A stretch of 22,434 nt of DNA from Streptococcus thermophilus (GTDB taxonomy: Bacteria; Actinomycetota; Actinomycetes; Mycobacteriales; Mycobacteriaceae), in the NCBI GenBank assembly GCA_900618065.1, contig UYIL01000004.1, positions 1-22,434 on the forward strand. Direction: 5' to 3'. Under the pieces are notes generated by a model, which did no database searches, was not told the origin of the DNA, and was given only the letters and a program-made list of their open reading frames with translations. The translations under genes were made by a program, and so were the position numbers. This document shows, in pieces, positions 17,142 to 22,434 of the stretch (the stretch's first letter is position 1; each line of letters begins with the position of its first letter).

Positions 17142-18026
17142 TTAGGAAGCGTGAGTTTCGTACTCAATGGGTGTGAGGTACTTGCACCAGGAATGCCTTC
17201 GGGTGGTGTTGTAGCGCGCACACCATGCGAAGACGTCGCGCCGGCAGACTAGCTGATTGGAAAAGACTTTCTGGTCTTTGAGCACTTCTCGTTTCAACGC
17301 CGCGTTAAACGACTCCGCGAGTGAATTATCAGCGCTGCTGCCAACTGCTCCCATCGACTGGGTGACGTTGAGTCTTCGGCAGACAGCCTGAAACTGCGAT
17401 GAGGTATACACGCTGCCATGATCTGAGTGGAAGATCGCCCCGGAGAGACTGCCACGGGTACGGCGAGCATGCTCGAGCGCTTCTTCGACGAGGTCGGTGC
17501 GCATGTGGTCTGCGATCGCGAAGCCGACGAGCATCCGCGAGTAGCAGTCAATCACAGAAGCCAGATACATATTCGACCCGTCTGCGATCGGCAGATAGGT
17601 AATATCGCCGACGAGGATCCTATTGGCAGCTGGCGCAGTGAAGTTACGCTTGACCAGGTCAGCGAATATAAAGCGATGACGCTCACGCTGCGTTGTCGTG
17701 ACCTTACGTTTTTTCGTGTAGCCGCGCAGCTGAAGCTTCCTCATAATCCGGGCGATGCGCTTATGGTTGACCGGTCCGGTGCTACTGTACGCATCGTTGA
17801 AAGTCAGCTCGGCGGCAATGCGTTTTGCGCCGTAGAGCTGCCTCTTGTCGTCGAAGATGGCCTGGACCTTGGCTCCGAGTATGGCATCATCAACCAGTCT
17901 GCGGTGCCGCTGGGCGCTGCTAGCTTTCCATTTGTAGTAGGAGCTGCGGTTTAACCCGAGTACGGTGCACATCCGCTTGACCGAGTAATCGGTGCGGTGG
18001 TCATCAACGAACCGGAAGCGGATCAC
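17142..18026 (-). CDS. IS3-family transposase OrfB (DDE integrase domain)
   Basis: Intact 294-residue OrfB. It begins MIRFRFVDDHRTDYSVKRMC with the HTH_21-like region, then QLYGAKRIAAEL, and the rve integrase core with all three catalytic residues: Asp in ILVGDITYLPIADG, Asp in FHSDHGSVYTS, Glu in NSLAESFNAALKRE. It ends with the usual RYNTTRRHSWCKYLTPIEYE. The first codon is GTG at 18026, overlapping the OrfA stop (GTGA) and lying in the -1 frame relative to OrfA. In this family the active transposase is usually an OrfA-OrfB fusion made by -1 ribosomal frameshifting in the overlap, so independent initiation here may be minor. Confidence 0.92.
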   Translation of the reverse strand: MIRFRFVDDHRTDYSVKRMCTVLGLNRSSYYKWKASSAQRHRRLVDDAILGAKVQAIFDDKRQLYGAKRIAAELTFNDAYSSTGPVNHKRIARIMRKLQLRGYTKKRKVTTTQRERHRFIFADLVKRNFTAPAANRILVGDITYLPIADGSNMYLASVIDCYSRMLVGFAIADHMRTDLVEEALEHARRTRGSLSGAIFHSDHGSVYTSSQFQAVCRRLNVTQSMGAVGSSADNSLAESFNAALKREVLKDQKVFSNQLVCRRDVFAWCARYNTTRRHSWCKYLTPIEYETHAS

Positions 18027-18334
18027 CAGTTCGTCTCTTCCATGAAATATTTGGCTGCCTTACGCAAAATATCGCGTTCTTCTTTCAGGCGGGCGTTTTC
18101 CTGTTGCAGCTGACGTAGCTTCTCAGCATCGGTCAGTTGCCTCGCACGATCAGCACGTAAGCCCGCTGAAAGCTGGGGTTTCGTGCCAGTTCCGTACTTA
18201 TCAACCCATACGCGAAGCGTGGAGCGGTTGATCCCTAAATCAGCGGCCGCAGCGTTCAACGACACCTGTGGATCGTTCTCGTACATCGCGACCGCGTCGC
18301 GCTTGAACTGATCCGAATAAACCTTCCTAGGCAT
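18023..18334 (-). CDS. IS3-family OrfA (helix-turn-helix, leucine-zipper protein)
   Basis: Intact 103-residue OrfA. The N-terminal helix-turn-helix reads SDQFKRDAVAMYE, SLNAAAADLGINRSTLRVWV; the C-terminal coiled coil reads LRQLQQENARLKEERDILRK followed by AAKYFMEE, all standard for the family. It provides DNA binding and multimerisation for the fused transposase. It is upstream of OrfB on the minus strand, sharing 4 nt with it. Its first residues resemble those of the truncated OrfA at 16238, but the sequences are too different to be the same IS. Confidence 0.9.
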   Translation of the reverse strand: MPRKVYSDQFKRDAVAMYENDPQVSLNAAAADLGINRSTLRVWVDKYGTGTKPQLSAGLRADRARQLTDAEKLRQLQQENARLKEERDILRKAAKYFMEETNW

Positions 18335-18408
18335 GGAGGTAGATTACCTTTCCCCGACTCAACACAGCCGGAATCAGAGGTGTCTACCAAACAGGGGTCA
18401 GGTCCTCA

Positions 18409-19094
18409 AGCACATCCTGGGATTGTGGATCGCTGATAACGAAGGTGCAAGCTTTTGGGCATCCGTGTGCGCTGATCTGGCCAATCGTGGGGTGAAAGAC
18501 GTGTTCATCGTCTGCTGCGACGGGCTCAAAGGCTTACCCAAAGCAGTAGAAGCTACCTGGCCGAACTCCATGGTGCAGACTTGTATCGTGCACCTGATCC
18601 GGGCAGCGAATAGGTGGGTGTCCTACCAAGACCGCAAACCCGTCTCCAGCGCGCTGCGTGAGGTCTACACCGCACCGAACGAAGACACCGCTCGTGCCGC
18701 CCTAGACGCGTTCGAGGCCTGTGAGCTGGGCCGGAAGTATCCGCAGTCGGTGAAGGTGTGGCGTGATGCCTGGGAGCGTTTCGTGCCGTTTCTGCAGTTC
18801 CCGCCAGCAGCGCGCAGGGTGCTCTACACCACGAACGCGATCGAGTCGCTCAATGCTGAATTGCGCAAAGCTACCCGCAACCGGGGCCAGTTCCCCAACG
18901 ACACCGCGGCACTGAAGACGCTGTGGCTGATGATCTGCAACATCGAAGACAAACGCGCGGCTCAGCGAGCGAAGAAAGCGAAACGGGCAACCGAATGCAA
19001 CGGCTATATTGAAGGCGCGAAAGCTAACGGGTGGAAACAAGCGATCAACCAACTAGCTGTGGCATACCCCGACCGATTCGCCGACTACTTGTAA
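18409..19094 (+). pseudogene. IS256-family transposase, C-terminal part
   Basis: Continues the gene broken at 17077. The codon split across the insertion restores GIKHILGLWIADNEGASFW once the IS3 element and one TCA are removed. It holds the second catalytic Asp in FIVCCDGLKGLPKA, the conserved TCIVHLIRAANRWVSY, and the catalytic Glu region YTTNAIESLNAELRK, ending at TAA 19094 after AYPDRFADYL. The two halves add up to 1,350 nt (449 codons plus stop). No internal stop or frameshift is present, so the transposase was intact when the IS3 element landed. Confidence 0.85.
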
Positions 19095-19130
19095 ACCAAA
19101 CCCCGCACACAAAGAATCGGACACCCTCCT

Positions 19131-19202
19131 GCATCGCGTGCGCGTGATGAGTTGGTCATTACTGCAACGGGTGAGCCGTCGGACCTGCTGCCCGAAGATT
19201 AG
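19131..19202 (+). pseudogene. Probable C-terminal remnant of the DUF349 gene
   Basis: Directly after the IS256 right end an open frame reads ASRARDELVITATGEPSDLL and closes PED-TAG at 19200-19202. It has no start codon of its own and is in the same orientation as the DUF349 fragment at 15906-16193, so the simplest reading is that it is the tail of that gene. The link is inferred from position and an Arg/Glu-rich character like DUF349 proteins; the intervening part is missing, not just displaced. Confidence 0.5.
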
Positions 19203-19324
19203 TAGGCCTAGCATGGGACTATCTCAGACGTTTTTGCAGTTCATAGGTTCAATCGGTGCGTGGTCTAGATGAAGTTGTAGAGTAGGCAGCACTGAAACGG
19301 TCACGATCTAACAAAGGAGCATCA

Positions 19325-19549
19325 ATGACAGCCGGTTTTGTCCCAAGCAATGTCCGTCATTGGACTCTGGAGGAAGCGGTAGAAGCCCGAAACCATGTAG
19401 CGGAGAAGATTGCAGCTAAAGGCAGGAGCGTGAACGAACTCCGTTTCCGAGCATCTGAGTGGTCTCTCAGTGCTGATGAGCTCAATCTTCTGGATGAGTA
19501 CGAGCGACTTGAGCGCATGGTCAAGTTCGCTAACGGTGAGCCAATCTAA
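19325..19549 (+). CDS. Small protein of unknown function, first gene of a two-gene unit
   Basis: 74 residues, family not recognised. ATG 19325 has AAAGGAG at 19313-19319, a strong SD. The sequence is helical and charged: HWTLEEAVEARNHVAEKIAA, GRSVNELRFRASEWSLSADE, LNLLDEYERLERMVKF; a helix-turn-helix in the middle is conceivable. TAGAGT at 19278-19283 is a possible -10. Its stop is 12 nt before the next gene, so the pair is one operon. A small helical protein ahead of a larger partner, next to mobile DNA and restriction genes, resembles an antitoxin-toxin layout, but no toxin family was recognised. Confidence 0.6.
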   Translation: MTAGFVPSNVRHWTLEEAVEARNHVAEKIAAKGRSVNELRFRASEWSLSADELNLLDEYERLERMVKFANGEPI

Positions 19550-19561
19550 AACTCTGGAGCT

Positions 19562-20389
19562 ATGCAACCAACCGCGAAATCCATTGACCTCCAAGCCTCA
19601 GATTTCGCAGAAAAGATCACGCGCGTAGCGAAAATCTTTGCTGGTGAAAAAGCGCATGACTACAAGTCCGAGATCATTCCCAGTGAGAATGGCTGGCTTG
19701 TGGAAATCCACAATCGCCAACGCGGCTTCACTCTAAATGCCGACGAGGAAGACGCATTTCTTGTTAAAGCCCACTGGACCTGTTCTTCGGATCGAACGGG
19801 GCAATGGCTCAAAGTTGAACGATCCAGTTTCGGCGTGTTTCTCGCTAAGAGACCCGATCGGCCCCTGTTCAGATACGACTTCCAAAGCGATTACGGCGAG
19901 AACCTCCCAAAAGCACACATTCATTTCCAGGCAGATCATCCTGACATGGACCCCACCCAAGCGATGCAGGACACCGAAGAATCTTTATCGCATCTCGGTG
20001 AGGGAAGTAAGCGGGCGAGACGACGTGCAAAACACAGGAAAGAACCAAAAGTATCTGGTCTTCATTTCCCCGTCGGTGGTACTCGGTTCAGACCAGCACT
20101 TGAGGATATCTTGCTCATGATGCTCGAGGAATACGGGGTTGTACCGGTGAGCATGAGTCCCGTTGACGCGAAGAAGGAACTCAGGAAGTCTCTGTCGGAC
20201 TGGCGGCTGGCACAAGCTCAGGCAGTGATTCGGGATACACCGTTACTGGCCCTGGACTTTTTCGAAGACGAAGGCTTTCAGGTGGTTGCAGACCGAAGGT
20301 CCACGACCGAGATATGGATCCGCGTGACTACTTCCGCAATCGGACCGAAAAGCTCACCGAGCTCTGATCTTTCAGTTTTCACTCCTTAG
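19562..20389 (+). CDS. Hypothetical 275-residue protein, second gene of a two-gene unit
   Basis: Intact and not recognised. ATG 19562 follows GGAG at unusually short spacing (3-4 nt), suggesting translational coupling to the small gene 12 nt upstream. The N-terminal half (1-135) looks beta-rich with WLVEIHNRQRGFTLNADEED and FRYDFQSDYGENLPKAHIHFQ. A basic patch SKRARRRAKHRKEP (about 155-168) could bind nucleic acid. A conserved-looking segment LHFPVGGTRFRPALEDILLM follows, then a helical DAKKELRKSLSDWRLAQAQA. No signal peptide or membrane segment. Its TAG overlaps the convergent nitroreductase-like gene by 4 nt. A toxin or defence role is a guess from context. Confidence 0.65.
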   Translation: MQPTAKSIDLQASDFAEKITRVAKIFAGEKAHDYKSEIIPSENGWLVEIHNRQRGFTLNADEEDAFLVKAHWTCSSDRTGQWLKVERSSFGVFLAKRPDRPLFRYDFQSDYGENLPKAHIHFQADHPDMDPTQAMQDTEESLSHLGEGSKRARRRAKHRKEPKVSGLHFPVGGTRFRPALEDILLMMLEEYGVVPVSMSPVDAKKELRKSLSDWRLAQAQAVIRDTPLLALDFFEDEGFQVVADRRSTTEIWIRVTTSAIGPKSSPSSDLSVFTP

Positions 20390-21681
20390 TGCCACCGCTG
20401 CTGATGCTCGGCGTGGGTGGACAGGTATGCGCCGGGGTTGAAGATCTCGTCGTAGTAGTCGGTGTCGAGGTGCTGGGCCTGGAGGTAATTCATGATCCAG
20501 ACGGTGGGGATGGTGCCGGGGAATTTGCCGAAGGTGTCCCAGATGTAGGTGGCCTGGAGCTTCATCAGTTCGGTGAAGCGCTCGTCGGGTTTGGCGGCCT
20601 GGGAGCGGATGGCGCGGCTCTCGGTCCACGGGCCCGGGGTGTCCGGGTGGAAGGGCCGCCGGACCGTACTTGCGCTCAAAGAAGGCGTCGACAGCGTCGG
20701 CCATCGTCTCGTAATAGGGCGGGCGGTAGGTCTCGAAGACGTCCTTCTTGCCGATGGCGTTCGGCAGCGACCAGCGTTCATCTTCTTCGATGTCGAAGCC
20801 GAGGCCCGGGACATCCTCACGCCCGGAGCCGCGAGGAATGTGAGGCGGTCGATGCCGTCGAAGCTCCACCCGCCGAGCCCCAGCGCGCCGAGGACGAGGT
20901 GACCGAGCAGGGTAGACGACATGAGCTCCGCGGTGGCCTCGGTCTGGGAGTACTGCTCGAGGAAGGTGAGAGGCAGGGGATCGTCGACACGCGCGATGTC
21001 ACCGAATTCCTTGATGCCGGGGATCTCGCGACCGTTGATGTCGTCGTAAATGACGTATTTGTTGCGAGTGAAGAAGGCGAGGTTGGCCAAGGTGTGCTGC
21101 GCCAAGTCGGAGACCGGCGCGATGAGCAATGAGCCGGGGTGGTTGGCAATCCACGTGTTGTGTCCCTCGAGGTAGGGCTCTTCGCGGGGGATCCAGAGGC
21201 GGTCGTCGCTAAGCTTTCGCACTCGACGTAGGACGGAGTTGAGACGGGCTTCGGTGAAGCCCTCGTTCTCGTTGAAAGGGACCTCCGGCGTCGCGTCGCG
21301 CGTGGACAGAGCGTAGGTGCCGGACTCATCGGTGAAGAAGAAGTCAGCGATGTGGAAGCCAGCCGCTGACGGGAATGTGCGGCCGACGGCGCTGCCCGAA
21401 TAGTCCGGCAGTTTCGGCGCGTAGCCCGGGTGGTGCGTGATGCTGTGGTGCCAGCCCGTCACGCCAGCGACGGTAGCCAGAATGATTGCGCGCTCGAGAT
21501 CGCTGAGCGGCTGGATGTCATGCTTGCTTTGGTATGCCAGTGGGCCGGCCGGCACGTGGCCGCCGAGAGGGAAGCGGCGGGAGCGACGGCCGTTGATGGC
21601 GTCTAAAAGAGGGAACTGGGCTAAGCGGTCGAGGTTTTCGCGGTCTTTGTCGGTCAGTGTGATCAGGGGGATGTCAGCCAT
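20386..21681 (-). CDS. Nitroreductase-fold (SagB-like) protein of unknown function, two frameshifts
   Basis: About 431 residues. ATG 21681 is chosen because AAAAGG lies 9 nt upstream; a GTG at 21729 would add 16 residues without support. The N-terminal half has the nitroreductase/SagB pattern: LLDAINGRRSRRF (flavin-phosphate-binding type Arg pair), IQPLSDLERAIILATVAGVTG, then VGRTFPSAAGFHIADFFF resembling the SagB RTxPSAG motif. A later helix reads LLGHLVLGALGLGGWSFDGI. FMN-dependent redox chemistry is the family expectation; substrate unknown. One-base indels are needed near 20818 (before REDVPGLGFD) and near 20660 (before PFHPDTPGPW). The end reads TVWIMNYLQAQHLDTDYYDE to TAA at 20386. The nitroreductase call is a motif-level resemblance. 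Confidence 0.6.
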   Translation of the reverse strand: MADIPLITLTDKDRENLDRLAQFPLLDAINGRRSRRFPLGGHVPAGPLAYQSKHDIQPLSDLERAIILATVAGVTGWHHSITHHPGYAPKLPDYSGSAVGRTFPSAAGFHIADFFFTDESGTYALSTRDATPEVPFNENEGFTEARLNSVLRRVRKLSDDRLWIPREEPYLEGHNTWIANHPGSLLIAPVSDLAQHTLANLAFFTRNKYVIYDDINGREIPGIKEFGDIARVDDPLPLTFLEQYSQTEATAELMSSTLLGHLVLGALGLGGWSFDGIDRLTFLAAPGVRMSRASASTSKKMNAGRCRTPSARRTSSRPTARPITRRWPTLSTPSLSASTVRRPFHPDTPGPWTESRAIRSQAAKPDERFTELMKLQATYIWDTFGKFPGTIPTVWIMNYLQAQHLDTDYYDEIFNPGAYLSTHAEHQQRWH

Positions 21682-21772
21682 GAAAATAGACCTTTTAGTC
21701 TGCGTCGGGTTTGGTTGAGTGAATTCCACACTATGTGCGCTGGTCTTTCATGGCTAGGGTTTAAATTCAGGT

Positions 21773-21795
21773 GCGGTCTTGACGTGTAAGACCGC
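21773..21795. promoter_or_regulatory. Perfect 8-bp dyad upstream of the nitroreductase-like gene
   Basis: GCGGTCTT (21773-21780), 7-nt spacer GACGTGT, AAGACCGC (21788-21795). There is no T-run on either side, so a terminator is unlikely. It sits 92 nt upstream of the minus-strand ATG at 21681, suitable for a repressor or activator site. No regulator for it is evident in the window. Confidence 0.45.
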
Positions 21796-21840
21796 TCGGT
21801 CCGCTATGCGATCGGCGGGAATGTAGCGCCCACGCGTAAA

Positions 21841-21875
21841 ACCCTAGGAACTCCGCAGTGCGGAGTCCCTAGGGT
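21841..21875 (-). terminator. Rho-independent terminator of arsR
   Basis: A 16-bp stem with one mismatch: ACCCTAGGAACTCCGC (21841-21856), loop AGT, GCGGAGTCCCTAGGGT (21860-21875). On the minus strand the stem is followed by TTTT (complement of 21838-21841). It begins 39 nt beyond the arsR stop, so it ends arsR transcription before the nitroreductase-like gene. Confidence 0.8.
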
Positions 21876-21914
21876 CGTGGTGGCCGGCGTGGATGTGGTC
21901 GTTCGGATGGCTGG

Positions 21915-22256
21915 CTAGTCCATCTGCAGGACGGTGCGGAGCTCGGCGAAGGGCCCGGGGAGAACTTGGTGCGTGACTGTGCGGCCCTGCCGGGTTTTGG
22001 TAAGCAAGCCGGCGTCGGTGAGCTTCTTCAGGTGGTGGGAGACTGTGGGTTGGCTCAGGCCGGACTGTGCGGCGAGCTCGGAGACGCTGATGGGCCCGCA
22101 GCCGTCTTCGGCGAGTTGGGAGAGCAGCCGCAGGCGGGCGGGGTCGGCCAGAACTTTGAAGAGCTGGGCGTAGCGGTCGGCATCTACGTGGGTGAGCAAC
22201 CCGGCGCTCAGGGAGCAGCAGGTGGATGTTGTCGGAGGGGTATTCGGGGCGGCCAT
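21915..22256 (-). CDS. arsR: ArsR-family arsenite-responsive repressor
   Basis: A 113-residue ArsR/SmtB winged-helix repressor. Seen: FKVLADPARLRLLSQL, recognition helix region VSELAAQSGLSQPTVSHHLKKL, and wing LLTKTRQGRTVTHQV. From the ATG at 22256 the cysteines are Cys13, Cys14 and Cys53. The classical ELCVCDL metal site of E. coli ArsR is absent (here ISVSELAAQ). The C. glutamicum ArsR type uses Cys15, Cys16 and Cys55, the same spacing, so As(III) or Sb(III) should bind there and release DNA. A GTG at 22265 is an alternative start adding three residues. It is divergent to acr3 across a shared operator region and ends at a strong terminator. Confidence 0.92.
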   Translation of the reverse strand: MAAPNTPPTTSTCCSLSAGLLTHVDADRYAQLFKVLADPARLRLLSQLAEDGCGPISVSELAAQSGLSQPTVSHHLKKLTDAGLLTKTRQGRTVTHQVLPGPFAELRTVLQMD

Positions 22257-22267
22257 GATCCCCACTA

Positions 22268-22290
22268 TTTCATATTGACAGGCATCGATA
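22268..22290. promoter_or_regulatory. ArsR operator 1 (23-bp repeat)
   Basis: First of two 23-bp direct repeats, identical at 20 of 23 positions. Each contains an imperfect dyad TATTGA-N6-TCGATA, typical of ArsR-type half-sites. This copy overlaps the acr3 -35 (TTGACA, 22275-22280) and the arsR leader. Confidence 0.7.
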
Positions 22291-22303
22291 ACAGTCTTAA
22301 TGT
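22275..22303 (+). promoter_or_regulatory. Candidate acr3 promoter
   Basis: TTGACA at 22275-22280, 17-nt spacer, TAATGT at 22298-22303: a perfect -35 and a TANNNT-type -10. The -35 is inside operator 1 and the -10 abuts operator 2, so repressor on either site would block polymerase. Confidence 0.65.
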
Positions 22304-22325
22304 TTCATATTGATAGTCGTCGATA
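22303..22325. promoter_or_regulatory. ArsR operator 2 (23-bp repeat)
   Basis: Second copy, 35 bp from the first start to start, with dyad TATTGA-TAGTCG-TCGATA. It covers the expected acr3 transcription start and ends 13 nt before the acr3 ATG. Confidence 0.7.
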
Positions 22326-22338
22326 CGAAAGGTGATCT

Positions 22339-22434
22339 ATGTCTGAGCCGGTCGCGGCGCAGGAACCCGCCCGCATGTCATTCCTCGACCGATTCCTGCC
22401 GGTCTGGATCATCCTGGCGATGGCGTTGGGGCTC
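22339..22434 (+). CDS. acr3: Acr3-family arsenite efflux permease, N-terminal part (runs off window)
   Basis: The first 32 codons, starting at ATG 22339 with GAAAGGTGA as SD. It reads MSEPVAAQEPARMSFLDRF then LPVWIILAMALGL, which matches the start of Acr3 carriers, where a short cytosolic tail precedes the first of ten helices. It is controlled by the divergent arsR through the two operators. Acr3 exports As(III) using the proton motive force. An ATG at 22375 (MSFLDRF) is an alternative start. Family call rests on this short stretch plus the arsR context. Confidence 0.75.
   Translation, partial: MSEPVAAQEPARMSFLDRFLPVWIILAMALGL

Larger units (their letters stand above)
17078..18405 (-). mobile_element. 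Complete IS3-family insertion sequence (1,328 bp) with TCA target duplication
   Basis: Boundaries come from the split IS256 gene. TCA occurs on both sides (17075-17077 and 18406-18408), the 3-bp duplication usual for IS3. The plus-strand left end begins GGGCCCGGCCCCCGG and leads to GTAGACACC; the right end, read inward, begins GGACCTGACCCCTG and also leads to GTAGACACC, 19 of 27 positions agreeing. OrfA and OrfB lie on the minus strand in the usual overlapping arrangement. With intact ends, both frames open and clear target duplication, this looks like a recent and possibly still mobile copy. Confidence 0.9.
16358..19128 (+). mobile_element. IS256-family element, interrupted by an IS3-family element
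   Basis: Terminal inverted repeats: left end 16358-16382 starts GAGGGTGTC and contains TTTGTGTG; the right end read inward from 19128 starts GAGGGTGTC and contains TTTGTGTG at the same offset, 20 of 25 positions agreeing. Without the inserted element and one TCA copy it is about 1,440 bp, normal for the family. The 8 bp outside the ends differ (AGCGGCGT and CTGCATCG), so no target duplication remains; an IS-mediated deletion probably removed the rest of the older IS and part of the DUF349 gene. The element carries one transposase gene, split at 17077. Confidence 0.82.

Noticed and set aside
18333..19094. Independent gene starting at ATG 18333
   Set aside because: The first 25 codons lie inside the right end of the IS3 element; true transposase homology begins at 18409.
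22268..22325. CRISPR-like repeats
   Set aside because: Only two copies, each a repressor-type dyad, within an arsR-acr3 promoter region; no further repeats or cas genes exist in the window.

Overview
The window looks like chromosome of a Corynebacterium or close relative. The DNA is GC-rich, and at the right end an ArsR repressor whose cysteine spacing matches the C. glutamicum ArsR type sits divergent to an Acr3-type arsenite carrier. Identification is by reading alone; no database search was possible.

Layout. (1) 12-4957, minus strand: a five-gene operon running lipoprotein solute-binding protein, two MetI-type permeases, ABC ATPase, alkaline-phosphatase-superfamily hydrolase, with a divergent HAD hydrolase at 5159-5824. 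The set resembles organophosphonate or phosphate-ester uptake and cleavage. Every operon gene carries single-base frameshifts, while the HAD gene is clean. (2) 5844-14672, minus strand: a restriction region. It holds a membrane-anchored DEDDh-exonuclease-like protein with altered catalytic residues, an intact 714-residue DUF262/HNH protein with a C-terminal RAMA-like modified-DNA reader, and a roughly 1,640-residue Type ISP (single-polypeptide) restriction-modification enzyme: Mrr-like nuclease, SF2 helicase, N6-adenine methylase, specificity domain. Its nuclease-helicase half is clean; the methylase and specificity half has several frameshifts. (3) 14821-15816, plus strand: a divergent, AT-richer five-helix membrane protein of unknown function.

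(4) 15906-19202: a DUF349 gene split by nested insertion sequences. The end of an IS3-type element is cut by an IS256-family element (16358-19128), which is itself split by a complete IS3-family element (17078-18405) with a 3-bp target duplication. Removing the inner element and one TCA restores a 449-codon IS256 transposase frame. (5) 19325-20389: a two-gene unit of unknown function with toxin-antitoxin-like architecture. (6) 20386-21681, minus strand: a nitroreductase-fold, SagB-like protein with two frameshifts. (7) 21841-22434: an arsenic-resistance locus with arsR and its terminator, two 23-bp operator repeats around a consensus-like promoter, and the start of acr3.

How it fits together: 5.8-15.8 kb reads as a defence region next to mobile DNA. 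The Type ISP enzyme should cut foreign DNA and mark self DNA with N6-methyladenine; the DUF262-HNH-RAMA protein looks like a modification-dependent nuclease that would act on DNA carrying a different mark. Most broken genes have indels in short homopolymers and no in-frame stops, so consensus sequencing error is at least as likely as real gene decay. No rRNA, tRNA or CRISPR array was seen.
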